Shown: positions 1 through 10,323, counted from the first letter of the stretch. The stretch is 64,000 nucleotides of DNA from Ensifer sp. PDNC004 (GCF_016919405.1 NZ_CP070353.1:310001-374000), one strand, 5' to 3'. Numbers and translations: made by a program. The notes: generated by a model not told the origin, from the sequence alone.

Positions 1-152
1 ACGGTGATCAGAAACACCATCACGAACATCACGCTGGCAAGGCCAAGACCGATGGTAGACGCCAGCATGGCGCGGGTCGCCACCAGATAGCCGCCGAACA
101 CCATGCCGAACGTCGCAAGCAGGCAGTAAACAACGGCAAAAGCCTTCCACAT
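1..152 (-). CDS. Small membrane protein, 3' end outside window
   Basis: Reading leftwards from an ATG at 152 gives at least 50 residues starting MWKAFAVVYCLLATFGMVF, with two hydrophobic stretches (about residues 4-22 and 29-50) that would be membrane helices. An in-frame TGA lies three codons before the ATG, so this is the first possible ATG, and GGGGGA sits about ten bases upstream. The gene runs off the left edge, so its length and family are unknown. It follows macB on the same strand after about 90 bases and could be read from the same message. I do not recognise the family. Confidence 0.55.
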   Translation of the reverse strand, partial: MWKAFAVVYCLLATFGMVFGGYLVATRAMLASTIGLGLASVMFVMVFLIT

Positions 153-244
153 CGCGAATCATCCCCCCAAGCGTGTAGTGCCTGCCATCTTGGGTGGTGT
201 TGCGGTCCTTGTCTACCGGTTGACGGGCAGGCCGTTGCTCTCGC

Positions 245-2188
245 CTAGTCCGCGCTCAGCGCCACCGCCGGCTGCAGCCGCGAGGCGTTGCGGGCAGGCA
301 GGAAGCCGAAGACGAGGCCGGTCAGGAAGGCGCAGGCAAAGGCGAGCGCCACCGGGCCGAAGGTGAAGGAAACGGGCATGCCGAACTGGCCGGCGAGCGC
401 GCCGGTGCCGAGCCCGAGCGCGACGCCGAGCGTGCCGCCGATCGCCGAGACGACCAGCGCCTCGATGATGAACTGCAGCAGGATATCGCGCTGGCGGGCG
501 CCGGTCGCCATGCGCACGCCGATCTCGCGGGTGCGCTCGCTGACGGAGACGAGCATGATGTTCATGACGCCGATGCCGCCGACGAGTAGCGAAATCGCGG
601 CGACCGAGGCGAGGAACAGCTTCAGCGTGTTCGAGGTCTCGGTAAAGGCTTCGCGCACGGAGGACATGTTGGTGATCTGCGTGTCCTGACGCTTGTGGCG
701 CTGGTCGAGCAGCGCCTGGATCGTCTGCTGGGTGATGTCGATCGCCGAGCCGTCCTTCACCTGAACGGTGATGGTGCGGATGTTGCGCTGGCCGAAGAGG
801 CGGATGCTGCCGGTCGAAAGCGGCACCAGCACCACGTCGTCCTGGTCGTTGCCGAAGGAGGTGGCGCCCATTTCCGCCATCACGCCGATCACCTGGAAGG
901 GGATCTTGTTGACCAGCACATATTGGCCGACGGGGTTGTCGCCATCGGGGAAGAGCGTTTTCACCACCGTCTGGCCGAGCACGGCGACCGGCGCATAGGT
1001 CTCCATGTCGTTCTGGTTGATGAACTCGCCCTTGGCGATCTTCCAGGATTTGGCCGTCGTAAACTGCGGCACGGTGCCGTTGGCGGTCGTCTGATAGTCG
1101 ACATTGCCGCGACGAAGGGTGACGGAACTCGTCATCTCCGGGACGGCGAAGGCGACGTTCGGCACTTCGAGGATCGCGTCCGCGTCAGCTGGTACCAGCG
1201 TCACGTTGCTTCCGCCGGCGCTGCCGCGGAAATTCGCCATGCTCGGGCGCACAACGAGCAGGTCCGAGCCCATTGACGAGATGCGGCTCAGGACGGAATC
1301 CTGCGCGCCGGTGCCGATGGCGAGCATCGCGACCACGGAGCCGACACCGATGACGATGCCGAGCAGCGTCAGGATGGTGCGGAAGAGATTGGCCTTCAAC
1401 GCCCGGAACGCCATCTTGACCGCTTCGGTGACGTCGGCGATCGCGGCCGAGCCTTCGCTGACATGGCGGGCGAGGGCGGCAGCCCCCTCGGCGTTCACAC
1501 GGGCCTTCTTGGCGCGGTCGGCGACGATGCGGCCGTCATGGATCTCGATCAGCCGGTCGGCCTGCTCGGCGACCTCGCGCGAGTGGGTGATGACGATGAC
1601 CGTGTGGCCCTCACCGTTCATGTCGCGCAAGAGCGCCATCACGTCCGAGCCGCTCTGGCTGTCGAGCGCGCCGGTCGGCTCGTCGGCAAGGATTACCCGG
1701 CCGCCGTTCATCAGCGCGCGGGCGATCGAGACGCGCTGCTGCTGGCCGCCGGAGAGCTGGCTCGGCCGGTGGTCGAGGCGTTCGCCGAGCTTCAGCGCTT
1801 CCAAGAGCGCCTCGGCGCGGTCGTGCCGGTCGCGCGCCGACATGCCGGCATAGACGGCGGGCACCTCGACGTTTTCCTTGGCGCTTGCCGTCGGGATGAG
1901 GTTGTAGCTCTGGAAGACGAAGCCGAAGGTGCGGCGGCGAAGGGCGGCGAGCTCGTCGCTGTCGAGGGTCGCGACGCTTTCGCCGTCGATCAGGTAGTCG
2001 CCGCCGGTCGGCTGGTCGAGGCAGCCGAGAATGTTCATCAGCGTCGACTTGCCGGAGCCGGACTGGCCGACGATCGCCACGAACTCGCCGGCCTCGATAT
2101 CGAGCGACAGGCCGTGCAGCACCTCGACGGCGAGGTCGCCGTTGAAATAGGTCTTGCTGACGTGCTTGAGCGAGATGAGCGGGGTCAT
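245..2188 (-). CDS. macB: MacB-type ABC transporter, fused ATPase and permease
   Basis: This 647-residue protein is the inner-membrane component of a MacAB-type tripartite efflux pump, a family that exports macrolides, peptides or lipid-like substrates. The N-terminal ATPase has Walker [10 protein letters not shown] (41-49), signature LSGGQQ (145-150) and Walker B VILADEP (165-171). A first membrane helix follows near residue 270, then a periplasmic MacB_PCD domain and a C-terminal FtsX-type permease region with three helices ending at [18 protein letters not shown]. Length and domain order match MacB. The start is 20 bases after the macA stop, so the two are one operon with macA first. Substrate cannot be told from sequence; no TolC gene is present here. 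Confidence 0.93.
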   Translation of the reverse strand: MTPLISLKHVSKTYFNGDLAVEVLHGLSLDIEAGEFVAIVGQSGSGKSTLMNILGCLDQPTGGDYLIDGESVATLDSDELAALRRRTFGFVFQSYNLIPTASAKENVEVPAVYAGMSARDRHDRAEALLEALKLGERLDHRPSQLSGGQQQRVSIARALMNGGRVILADEPTGALDSQSGSDVMALLRDMNGEGHTVIVITHSREVAEQADRLIEIHDGRIVADRAKKARVNAEGAAALARHVSEGSAAIADVTEAVKMAFRALKANLFRTILTLLGIVIGVGSVVAMLAIGTGAQDSVLSRISSMGSDLLVVRPSMANFRGSAGGSNVTLVPADADAILEVPNVAFAVPEMTSSVTLRRGNVDYQTTANGTVPQFTTAKSWKIAKGEFINQNDMETYAPVAVLGQTVVKTLFPDGDNPVGQYVLVNKIPFQVIGVMAEMGATSFGNDQDDVVLVPLSTGSIRLFGQRNIRTITVQVKDGSAIDITQQTIQALLDQRHKRQDTQITNMSSVREAFTETSNTLKLFLASVAAISLLVGGIGVMNIMLVSVSERTREIGVRMATGARQRDILLQFIIEALVVSAIGGTLGVALGLGTGALAGQFGMPVSFTFGPVALAFACAFLTGLVFGFLPARNASRLQPAVALSAD

Positions 2189-2208
2189 GGCCAGTCTCTA
2201 AGCCCTGA

Positions 2209-3546
2209 TCAGAACATCGGCGGCATGCGCATGCCGCGCTGGTTTCTGTTGTCGCGGGTGTTGCCGCTGCCGGTCGATCCGGTGCTGACGACGACTTTCT
2301 CGCCCTCTTCGAGGCCGCTCTTGATCTCGGCGCTAACGCGGTTGCGAATGCCGACTTCGACGTCGCGGGTTTCGAGCGCGCCCGAGGCGGTGACGACCGT
2401 CACCTGCGCCTTGCGGGGCTCGCTTCCGGTCCCGTTCCTTTGGCCGTCGCGCCGGCTGCCGTCCTGGCCGGTTGCATCTCCGGTACCCTTGGCCGGGTGG
2501 CTCAGGGCGCCGCTCGGAACGATCAGCACATCCTTGGCGGCGGCCTGCACGAAAAACACCTGGGCGCTCATCGACATCATCAGCTCACCCTCGGGATTGG
2601 GCACGTCGAAGAGTGCGTAATAGAGCACGACGTTGTTGGCAGTGTCGGGCATCGGCTGGATCTGGCGAAGCTTGCCGGCAAAATGTTTGCCGGGCTGGCC
2701 GAGCAGGGTGAAATAGGCATCCATGCCGACCTTCAGCCGGGTAACATCTGCTTCCGATACCTGCGCCTTCACCGTCATGGTCGAAAGGTCGGCGATGGTG
2801 ACGATGGTCGGCGTCGTCTGGTTGGCGTTCAGCGTCTGGCCGGCCTTGGCCGGGTTGGCGACAATGGTGCCCGAGATCGGGGCATAGATCTTGGTATAGC
2901 CGAGATCGACCTTGTCGCCGGCGAGCGTCGCCTGCTGCTTGCGGATCTGCGCCTCGATGGCGTTGACGTCGGCTTCGGCGGCGGCGAGATCGGCAATCGC
3001 CTGGTCGAGCGTGGACTGCGCCACGCTTCGGGTATCGACGAGGTTGCGCTGCCGCTCGATATTGGCCTGTTTCAAAACCAGCTGCGCCCTCTTGGAAATC
3101 AGCTGCGCCTGGAGGTTGGCTAGCTCCGCCTGGTCGATCTCGATGCGGTTTTCGATCGTGGCCGGATCGATCTCGGCGACGAGCTGATTTTGCGTGACCG
3201 TGTCGCCGATCGCCACATGCAGCGCCTTCAGCTGGCCGGAGACCTGAGCGCCGGCATCGACGGAATTGACCGCGTCCAGCGTGCCAACGGCGGTGACGTT
3301 GTTTTCGATGTCGCCGCGGGCCACCACCTCGGTCACCATTGCGGTCGAGGCCGGGTTTTCGCCGTAGCGCGTCCAGCCGTAATAGCCGGCGCCGGCGACG
3401 GCGAGGATGACCGGCAGCCACAGCCAGGACCGCGCGCGGCGCTTGCGCTTTACCGTCTTCACCGCACCGGGAATGAAGGTTATGTTGGGCGCCGCATCGT
3501 CGCGGGGCGTGGTATCGGCTCGCGCCGTCTTGGCTGTCTTGTTCAT
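2209..3546 (-). CDS. macA: MacA-type periplasmic adaptor (membrane fusion protein)
   Basis: This 445-residue HlyD/MacA-family adaptor would link MacB to an outer-membrane channel. It has a basic cytoplasmic start, one membrane anchor at about residues 40-58 (SWLWLPVILAVAGAGYYGW), a lipoyl-like segment split around a long coiled coil (about 120-205, rich in A, Q, E and K), a beta-barrel region, and a poorly conserved tail rich in G, R, N and P ending RMPPMF. It is the first gene of the macAB operon. The 180 bases before it hold its promoter region and, further out, the terminator of the next gene. The glycine/asparagine-rich tail is longer than in E. coli MacA (family knowledge). Confidence 0.92.
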   Translation of the reverse strand: MNKTAKTARADTTPRDDAAPNITFIPGAVKTVKRKRRARSWLWLPVILAVAGAGYYGWTRYGENPASTAMVTEVVARGDIENNVTAVGTLDAVNSVDAGAQVSGQLKALHVAIGDTVTQNQLVAEIDPATIENRIEIDQAELANLQAQLISKRAQLVLKQANIERQRNLVDTRSVAQSTLDQAIADLAAAEADVNAIEAQIRKQQATLAGDKVDLGYTKIYAPISGTIVANPAKAGQTLNANQTTPTIVTIADLSTMTVKAQVSEADVTRLKVGMDAYFTLLGQPGKHFAGKLRQIQPMPDTANNVVLYYALFDVPNPEGELMMSMSAQVFFVQAAAKDVLIVPSGALSHPAKGTGDATGQDGSRRDGQRNGTGSEPRKAQVTVVTASGALETRDVEVGIRNRVSAEIKSGLEEGEKVVVSTGSTGSGNTRDNRNQRGMRMPPMF

Positions 3547-3672
3547 CGCTTGCGCCTAACCGGCATCGCCGATGCCAAAAATGGACAGGTTCAAAAATAG
3601 AAGCGAATGGACGCGGCGAAAAGCATTGAGATCATTATATTTTCGTAATCTTCGCCATCTGCATGGCAGGAC

Positions 3673-3697
3673 AAAGGCGCCCGCGGTTGCGGGCGCC
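3673..3697 (-). terminator. Hairpin terminator after the isochorismatase-like gene
   Basis: Bases 3676-3684 and 3689-3697 form a perfect 9-bp GC-rich stem (GGCGCCCGC / GCGGGCGCC) with loop GGTT. On the minus strand it is followed by TTTGTCC. It lies about 30 bases past the stop at 3726 and separates that gene from macAB. Confidence 0.6.
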
Positions 3698-3725
3698 CCG
3701 TTTTCAAAGGGGAATGACGGGTCTA

Positions 3726-4334
3726 TCAGCCCCGCGGCGCAATCAGCTCGGCGACGTCGACGACTGCGCCGTGGTGGTCGGCAAGGCCCGCGAGCTCGGC
3801 CTCATGCAGGGCGCGCGCTGAAATCGTGCCGCTTGCCGATGGCAGGTCGCGGGTGGTGCAGGCATCGGCGGCGATGGTGATGCCGTAGCCGAGATCCTTG
3901 GCGGCGCGCGCCGTCGAAGACACGCAATTGTGGGTCATGAAACCGGCGAAGATGACGGGTGTCCCGGCCGGGCCGATGATTTCCGAGAGGTTGGTGTCCG
4001 AGAAGCCATTAGGCCGGATCTTCTCGACGATGGCTTCGCCCGCGATTGGCGTCAGCGCATCGACGATGGCGCCGCGATGCGCCGTCCTGTCGAACATGCC
4101 GCCGGCGGCTCCTCTATGAGCGACATGGATGATTTTTGCGCCGGCAGCGCGGGCGGCGACCAGCAGTTGGCGCGCCTTTTCGATCGCCGCTTCCGGCTCG
4201 ACGAGGCGAACGGGGCCGGCCAGATATTCGTTCTGGTAGTCGATCAGGACCAGCGTCGCCTGCCCAAGCGGCGGCGGGGCGAGCGTGACGCCGGCAAGGG
4301 TGAAGAGGGTTGCAGCGGGGGCGGAATCGGACAT
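3726..4334 (-). CDS. Isochorismatase-family cysteine hydrolase
   Basis: This 202-residue protein has the alpha/beta isochorismatase-like fold used by nicotinamidases, N-carbamoyl hydrolases and isochorismatases. The probable catalytic triad is visible: Asp in VLIDYQNEYL (residue 32), Lys in AIVEKIRPNGF and Cys in MTHNCVSSTARAA, the conserved cysteine-helix motif. The start at 4334 is chosen because AAGGAGCC precedes it; an upstream in-frame ATG at 4433 lacks such a site and adds a low-complexity arginine/proline stretch. It is divergent from a LysR regulator about 200 bases away, which is its likely controller. The substrate is not evident. Confidence 0.88.
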   Translation of the reverse strand: MSDSAPAATLFTLAGVTLAPPPLGQATLVLIDYQNEYLAGPVRLVEPEAAIEKARQLLVAARAAGAKIIHVAHRGAAGGMFDRTAHRGAIVDALTPIAGEAIVEKIRPNGFSDTNLSEIIGPAGTPVIFAGFMTHNCVSSTARAAKDLGYGITIAADACTTRDLPSASGTISARALHEAELAGLADHHGAVVDVAELIAPRG

Positions 4335-4532
4335 CGGAAGGCTCCTTGTTTCAAGCGCGCGAGGGTCGAAATGGGTTCGTGGAAGGCGGGTCGGTGGACG
4401 TCGGCCCTGGCTGGGCGTTGGCTCCGGGGCCATGGCCTCTGGGTTTGGTTCGTCGAAGCGGTCTGTCTATGGGCTTGATCTTAGCGGCTGCGTCAGCGCA
4501 GAGTGATCCGAAGTTTTCGGAGGAGGATCTGC

Positions 4533-5381
4533 ATGAATGCAGGGGGATGGGCAGATCTCGAACTGCTCGATCATCTGGTGCGTGGCGCGACGCTCAGCCA
4601 GGCGGCGCGCTCGCTCGGCGTCGACCAGACGACGGTGTCGCGAAGGCTTGCGGCGCTGGAGCGGCGGGTGGGGGCCGCACTGTTCGACCGCATCGATGGC
4701 CGGCTGACGCCGACGCCGGTGCTGGCTCCCGTCGTCGAGCGCCTCAGGACGATCTCTGAGGAGGCCTCGCTGTCGCTTGCCACACTTCTGCGGCGGACAG
4801 CGGAACTGAAGGGCCAGGTCCGGGTGACCAGCATCGGCGTCGTCCTGAGCGCCATCCTGGCGCCGGCGCTTGCCCGCCTCGAACAGCGCCATCCGGGCCT
4901 GACGCTCGATCTTGTTGCCGACAACCAGATGCTCAGCATCGAGCGCCGCGAGGCCGACATCGCCATCCGCATGGCACGCACCGGCGAGGACAGCGTGCGG
5001 GTGAAAAGCCTTGGCACGCTGCGTTTCCGGCTGTTCCGGCCCAAGGGCCAGGGGGCAGGGCCTTGCCCGGTCGTGCGCTACGGCTCGACACTGGCGCATG
5101 TGCCGGAAATGCAAGCGCTCGACCGGCTGCGCCCGGATGCCCGCGTGGCGCTGACGGCCGACAAGCTGGAGATCCTGATGGAGGCTGCCCTTTCGCTCGG
5201 CGCCGAACTGATGCTGCCGGACGTCTCGGGCTCACGCGACCCGCGCTTCGAGGCGGTGGACGAACCGGATGCCACCGCCGAGCGTCCGGTTTACCTGATG
5301 ATGCACCCGGAGCGCGCACGGGTACCGAGCGTCGCGGCGGTTGCGGCTTTCATCGAGGAGACGATGCGGGGCTGGAAATGA
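4533..5381 (+). CDS. LysR-family transcriptional regulator
   Basis: This 282-residue protein has an N-terminal winged helix-turn-helix (DLELLDHLVRGATLSQAARSLGVD, then TVSRRLAALE) and a C-terminal effector domain starting near residue 85 (LKGQVRVTSIGVVLSAILAP). The start at 4533 is preceded by GGAGGAGG; another in-frame ATG ten codons upstream lacks such a site. It is divergently transcribed from the isochorismatase-like gene, the classical arrangement for a LysR regulator acting on its neighbour. The inducer is unknown. The effector domain is somewhat short, as in the subgroup of LysR proteins with total length near 280. Confidence 0.88.
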   Translation: MNAGGWADLELLDHLVRGATLSQAARSLGVDQTTVSRRLAALERRVGAALFDRIDGRLTPTPVLAPVVERLRTISEEASLSLATLLRRTAELKGQVRVTSIGVVLSAILAPALARLEQRHPGLTLDLVADNQMLSIERREADIAIRMARTGEDSVRVKSLGTLRFRLFRPKGQGAGPCPVVRYGSTLAHVPEMQALDRLRPDARVALTADKLEILMEAALSLGAELMLPDVSGSRDPRFEAVDEPDATAERPVYLMMHPERARVPSVAAVAAFIEETMRGWK

Positions 5382-5539
5382 CGCATACGGCCAGGATTGC
5401 CAGCGGCGACCGCACGGTCTATTGAAGGCTTCACTTTAGAGGTCTGCCATGAACATGGTACTGAAAATTGCAGGACGGCGACGCTGAAGCTCTCAACGCT
5501 TCCGCGCACCCTTCCTCATGCAATTTCAGGAAATGACCC

Positions 5540-7243
5540 ATGTCCGTCACATCGGCAGCCCTTACCGCACTTGCCTCCGCCTATGAGTTGATCGGCATTG
5601 ATGCCTCTCCCGCCATCGTCCGGTCGACACGGCCCGAATTCGGCGATCTCCAATGCAACGACATGATGCGGCTGGCGAAATCCGCCGGCGGGAACCCGCG
5701 CGCGCTTGCGGCTGAAGTCGCAAAGGCGGTCCGGGGCGCTGCTTTCGAGGATGTATCCGTCGCCGGTCCGGGCTTCGTCAACTTCCGGCTGACCGATGCG
5801 GCCATCGCTGCCGAGGCGAGCGCGATGCTGGCCGATGCCACGCTTGCCGCCGAGAAGGCCGAGCCGCTGCGCACGGTCATCGACTTTGGCGGCCCCAATG
5901 TCGCCAAGGCGCTGCATGTCGGCCATCTCAGATCCTTCGTCATCGGGGAAAGCCTGCGGCGTATCCTCTTGGAGATCGGCCATGAGGTGGTGTCCGACAT
6001 CCATCTCGGCGACTGGGGCCTGCAGATGGGCAAGCTTCTGCTGGGTGCGGCTGAAGCCGCGGGATGGAAGGCCGGCGATCCCGCACCCTTCATCGATCCG
6101 CGCGCCTTCGATGCCATGACCGTCGATGCGCTCGGCAGTCTTTACAAGGCGGGCAATGCTGCCTGCGAGGACGAGACTGCGCTTGCGCATGCGCGGATGC
6201 TGACCACAAGATTGCAGGACGGCGATCCGCTTCTGGCTGAGGCCTGGGCGCGGATGCGGGCGATTTCGCTCGCGTCGATTTCGGCTACCGCGGCGATGCT
6301 TGGCGCGCATTTCGACCTGATCAAGGGGGAGAGCGATGCGCATGCGGAAGTCGCCCCCATGCTCGAGGATCTGACAGTCCGCGGGCTGGCGCGCGAGAGC
6401 GACGGTGCCCTTGTCATCGATGTCGCCGGTGACGGACTTCCCGACAATGCGCCGCCCCTGCTTCTTCAAAAGAGTGACGGCGCGGCGCTTTACGGCACGA
6501 CGGATCTGGCGACGCTGCGCCAGCGGGTGCGTGATCTCGGTGCAAGGCAGATCGTCTATTGCACCGACGACCGGCAGGCGCTGCATATTGCCAGCGTTTT
6601 TGCGGCGGCGCGGGCGGCAGGCTATGCCGATGGCGTCACGTTGCGGCACGCGACTTTCGGCACCGTTCGCGGCCATGACGGCAAGCCCTTCAAGACCCGT
6701 GACGGCTCCGCGGCCTCGCTCGCCGACATGATCGATCTGGCGCTCGCCAAGTCGTCGGAAAAGGTTGCTGACAGTCAGGCGGCCGTGGCCGTGGGGCTCG
6801 GCGCGTTGAAGTTCGCCGACCTCTCGACGCCGCGAAACACGGGCTATGTTTTCGACATCGACCGGATGACCTCCTTCGAGGGGCGGACCGGGCCGTATCT
6901 TCAATACGCTTACGCGCGGATCGCATCGATCCTCGACAAGGCGGCGGAGGCGGGCATGGTTCCGGCCGAGACCGTCTCGATCAGCCATCCCTCCGAGCGC
7001 GCCGTGCTGATCGAATGCCTCTGGTATCCGCATGCGCTTTCACAGGCGGCGCACCATCTCGAATCGTTCGAAATCGCCGATCGGGCCTACCAGGTGGCGG
7101 ACGCCTTCAGCCGCTTCTACGCGGATTGCCCGGTGCTGAAGGCTGACGACCCGTCGGGACGGCTTGCCACCTGCAAGCTGGTCGCAAGGGTCATTGGCAA
7201 GTGTCTCGAGCTTCTCGGGATGGAGCCGGTGCGGCGCATGTAG
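5540..7243 (+). CDS. argS: Arginyl-tRNA synthetase, compact form (probable second copy)
   Basis: This 567-residue class I aminoacyl-tRNA synthetase charges tRNA-Arg. It shows an N-terminal additional domain (1-105) with the GPGFVNFRL motif, the HIGH-like motif HVGH (126-129) within the ArgRS-specific context PNVAKALHVGHLRS, the KMSKS-equivalent loop GKPFKTRDG, and the anticodon-binding helix motif GRTGPYLQYAYARI. A ribosome site AGGAAA lies just upstream. Neighbours are unrelated to translation, and the sequence does not resemble the usual rhizobial housekeeping ArgRS as I remember it, so I infer a second copy. It appears intact, with all catalytic motifs present. Confidence 0.85.
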   Translation: MSVTSAALTALASAYELIGIDASPAIVRSTRPEFGDLQCNDMMRLAKSAGGNPRALAAEVAKAVRGAAFEDVSVAGPGFVNFRLTDAAIAAEASAMLADATLAAEKAEPLRTVIDFGGPNVAKALHVGHLRSFVIGESLRRILLEIGHEVVSDIHLGDWGLQMGKLLLGAAEAAGWKAGDPAPFIDPRAFDAMTVDALGSLYKAGNAACEDETALAHARMLTTRLQDGDPLLAEAWARMRAISLASISATAAMLGAHFDLIKGESDAHAEVAPMLEDLTVRGLARESDGALVIDVAGDGLPDNAPPLLLQKSDGAALYGTTDLATLRQRVRDLGARQIVYCTDDRQALHIASVFAAARAAGYADGVTLRHATFGTVRGHDGKPFKTRDGSAASLADMIDLALAKSSEKVADSQAAVAVGLGALKFADLSTPRNTGYVFDIDRMTSFEGRTGPYLQYAYARIASILDKAAEAGMVPAETVSISHPSERAVLIECLWYPHALSQAAHHLESFEIADRAYQVADAFSRFYADCPVLKADDPSGRLATCKLVARVIGKCLELLGMEPVRRM

Positions 7244-7267
7244 GGAGTGGGTGGCCGATCTCGTCGG

Positions 7268-7846
7268 TCAACCCGCCGAAAACTCCGTCAACAAAGCGTC
7301 GAGCGCGCCCGGCACTGCGACATCGATACACCGGATGTTGGCGGTTTGGGCAGCCTCCAGCATTTCCCTGTTTTCGCGGAGCGAACGCTCGATGAATTTT
7401 TCGATGATCGCGGCCTTCTCATCGTACGCTTCGTCACGGCGGGCTTCGTCCATCATCCGCCGGCGCAGGAAATCGTCGTCCGCATGGAGAAAAAGGGCGA
7501 TGATGCTGCCGGGTTCGAGTGCGGCGACATATTCCGGCCGCAGCGCTGCACCCTCCAGCACGAAGGGCTGCCCACGCTCCTGATGGCTATCGATGATCTG
7601 GCGGATGCGCGGCCACATGTTTTCGTGGTGCACCTTCAGGAACCAGTGGATCGTCTCGTCGGTCAGGCTGGCATAGTATTCGGCGACCTCAGGGCGCAGC
7701 GAAGGCCAGGGCCGGCCGGGATGACGACCGAGCGCGTCCGTCGAGATCAGCTCGCGGCTAAGCGAACGGGCCAGGGTTCCCGCCAATGTCGATTTGCCGA
7801 CATGCGAGGTTCCGCCAATCAGGATACCGAGGGCTGGCTGCTGCAT
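7268..7846 (-). CDS. P-loop kinase-like ATPase
   Basis: This 192-residue protein begins MQQPALGILIGGTSHVGKST, with Walker A GGTSHVGKST, and resembles 2-phosphoglycerate-kinase-like and zeta-toxin-like small-molecule kinases of the AAA_33/P-loop group. A second conserved segment reads PFVLEGAALRPEYVAAL and a basic lid-like helix DDDFLRRRMMDEARR follows. The start at 7846 is chosen because GGAG sits eight bases upstream; a longer reading to 7963 has no such site. It is convergent with argS (24 bases apart). The phosphorylated substrate is not known. Confidence 0.75.
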   Translation of the reverse strand: MQQPALGILIGGTSHVGKSTLAGTLARSLSRELISTDALGRHPGRPWPSLRPEVAEYYASLTDETIHWFLKVHHENMWPRIRQIIDSHQERGQPFVLEGAALRPEYVAALEPGSIIALFLHADDDFLRRRMMDEARRDEAYDEKAAIIEKFIERSLRENREMLEAAQTANIRCIDVAVPGALDALLTEFSAG

Positions 7847-7883
7847 GCGTTGAACTCCGTACATAACTTGATTTGTCCGGCGC

Positions 7884-8081
7884 GTGGCACAGGCATTTGC
7901 CGCGGGCGTGCTACGTGCTTTCCCGACCGTCATGCTTCTCCTCGGTACCTTCATCCAGATCAAGTGGAACCTCTGGGATACGAAAGCGCACCGTTGGGAG
8001 CTATCAGACGATAAAAACAGGGTTGGATTTGCATTGTTTTCGCTCGTTTTTATCGCTGCCGCGCTAGTCTTGGCTATATAG
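7884..8081 (+). CDS. Possible small membrane protein
   Basis: A GTG-started reading frame of 65 codons encodes two hydrophobic segments (about 8-24 and 47-64) separated by a charged loop (KWNLWDTKAHRWELSDDKNR). The hydrophobic-charged-hydrophobic pattern is typical of a two-helix membrane protein. An in-frame TGA lies at 7869, so the protein cannot be much longer; an alternative ATG at 7932 would give 49 residues with one and a half helices. No strong ribosome site is visible and codon choice becomes less GC-rich towards the end. It is divergent from the kinase gene. Family not recognised. Confidence 0.35.
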   Translation: MAQAFAAGVLRAFPTVMLLLGTFIQIKWNLWDTKAHRWELSDDKNRVGFALFSLVFIAAALVLAI

Positions 8082-8384
8082 GGTGGCCTTTCCGTTCCGT
8101 CTCATGGTAGGAATCTCGGAAAGACCGAGACCCAGTTGGATTTTCCCGCATTCCCGCGAGGCGAGATGTTGCTGGCGATACGCGGCAGCGGCCGCGATTT
8201 CATCCCCAAGCGGCGGCACCGTTGGCGTCTCTCCCTTAAGTCGTCCTGCCTATCGGCCCCGCCTTTCACCGTCACTGCCGAAATTTTGCCGCTTCTTGAG
8301 AATCGTCTTGACGCTTCTTTGAGGCTTCACTAGAAGAATGCGAACCGTACCGTACGGTACTGATTGGGGCGAGGCAGCGTGCAG
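8082..8384. other. Non-coding gap before the TetR gene
   Basis: I see no convincing gene here. It contains the promoter region of the TetR gene and the palindrome at 8347-8360, described separately. Confidence 0.5.
8347..8360. promoter_or_regulatory. Perfect palindrome, probable TetR operator
   Basis: GTACCGTACGGTAC is fully self-complementary over 14 bases and lies 24 bases before the chosen start of the TetR-family gene. TetR dimers bind such palindromes and usually repress their own promoter, so this is the probable autoregulatory site (inference). It would cover the promoter or the transcript start. Confidence 0.55.
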
Positions 8385-9026
8385 ATGACTGTAGCGATGA
8401 GGGAGGCGAATGCCGGGGAGGGGCTGACGGAACGTCAGGGCGCCGTTCTCGAGCAGGCATTGCGACTTCTCGTCGACGGCGGCGAAAAGGCGCTGACGAC
8501 GGCCGGCATCGCGCGCGCGGCCAATTGCTCCAAGGAAAGCCTCTACAAGTGGTTCGGCGATCGCGATGGGCTGATCTCGGCGATGATCGGCTTCCAGGCG
8601 AGCAAGGTGCGCACGCAAGACGTTGCCGCCCGCGCGCTCGATGCCGAGAGCCTAAAGCGCCATCTGATCGTCTTTGCCAAGGATCTGCTGGAGGTTCTCG
8701 CCGGCGACGTGTCGCTGGCGCTCAATCGTCTCGCGATCGGTCAGGCGAGCCGCGACGGCTCCAAGCTCGGCCACATGCTGCAGGAGCGCGGACGCCGGCA
8801 GATCGGCCGCCGCGCGGCAGCACTGCTCGAAGCCGGCCGCAAGGCGGGGCTCTTGACGTTCGACGATGCCGAGGAGGCCTATGGCGCGCTCTATGGGCTG
8901 ATCGTCTCCGACTGGCATCTGAAAATGCTGCTCGGCGAAGAAGCCGAGGAGATGAGACAAGGTTTTGGCCGCAAGGCGGAGCAGGCGGTTTCCGCCTTTC
9001 TCGCGCTTTACGGCACGAAAAGGTAA
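8385..9026 (+). CDS. TetR-family transcriptional regulator
   Basis: This 213-residue protein carries an N-terminal TetR helix-turn-helix (LTTAGIARAANCSKESLYKW, then FGDRDGLISAMI) and an all-alpha ligand domain. Several starts are possible: GTG 8379, ATG 8385 and ATG 8397. I chose 8385 because GAGG sits ten bases upstream. A perfect 14-bp palindrome lies immediately before the gene. ilvC follows on the same strand after 54 bases with its own ribosome site, so the regulator may influence ilvC or be partly co-transcribed with it (inference). The ligand is unknown. Confidence 0.85.
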   Translation: MTVAMREANAGEGLTERQGAVLEQALRLLVDGGEKALTTAGIARAANCSKESLYKWFGDRDGLISAMIGFQASKVRTQDVAARALDAESLKRHLIVFAKDLLEVLAGDVSLALNRLAIGQASRDGSKLGHMLQERGRRQIGRRAAALLEAGRKAGLLTFDDAEEAYGALYGLIVSDWHLKMLLGEEAEEMRQGFGRKAEQAVSAFLALYGTKR

Positions 9027-9056
9027 CGGCGAGGGGAACCTCGCTTAAACGACTGA

Positions 9057-10100
<1,044 letters not shown>

Positions 10101-10126
10101 GCCTTATCGAATGGTCGAATGAAGAG

Positions 10127-10152
10127 AGCCGGGGCAGTGCCCCGGCTTTTTT
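10127..10152 (+). terminator. Intrinsic terminator of ilvC
   Basis: An 8-bp perfect stem GCCGGGGC / GCCCCGGC (10128-10135 and 10139-10146) with loop AGT is followed by six T residues (10147-10152). It starts 27 bases past the ilvC stop. This is the clearest rho-independent terminator in the window. Confidence 0.92.
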
Positions 10153-10216
10153 CGTTTGGCGACGGGCTCGGCGCGTGGACCTGCATGGCCACGGACGGGC
10201 TCGGCATAGATCAAAA

Positions 10217-10234
10217 GTTTAGTCTGTGCTAAAC
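10217..10234. promoter_or_regulatory. Inverted repeat upstream of the large sulfatase
   Basis: GTTTAG (10217-10222) and CTAAAC (10229-10234) are perfect 6-bp arms with a 6-base spacer, 90 bases before the sulfatase start. The spacing fits a dimeric regulator such as a LysR type, but no regulator gene is adjacent. It differs from the CGTAAC motif found at the other sulfatases. Confidence 0.3.
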
Positions 10235-10323
10235 AACACTCGGCGTCGACGCCCATCGCGCGCGCAGTCTTTCGCATTCCCCATACGCTTCGTTCAAGCA
10301 TGACCGGACCCGGAGGAAAGCTG

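Noticed and set aside
8136..8333. Plus-strand 65-codon reading before the TetR gene
   Set aside because: No ribosome site, unbiased codons and no hydrophobic or domain pattern; it overlaps the regulator's promoter region.
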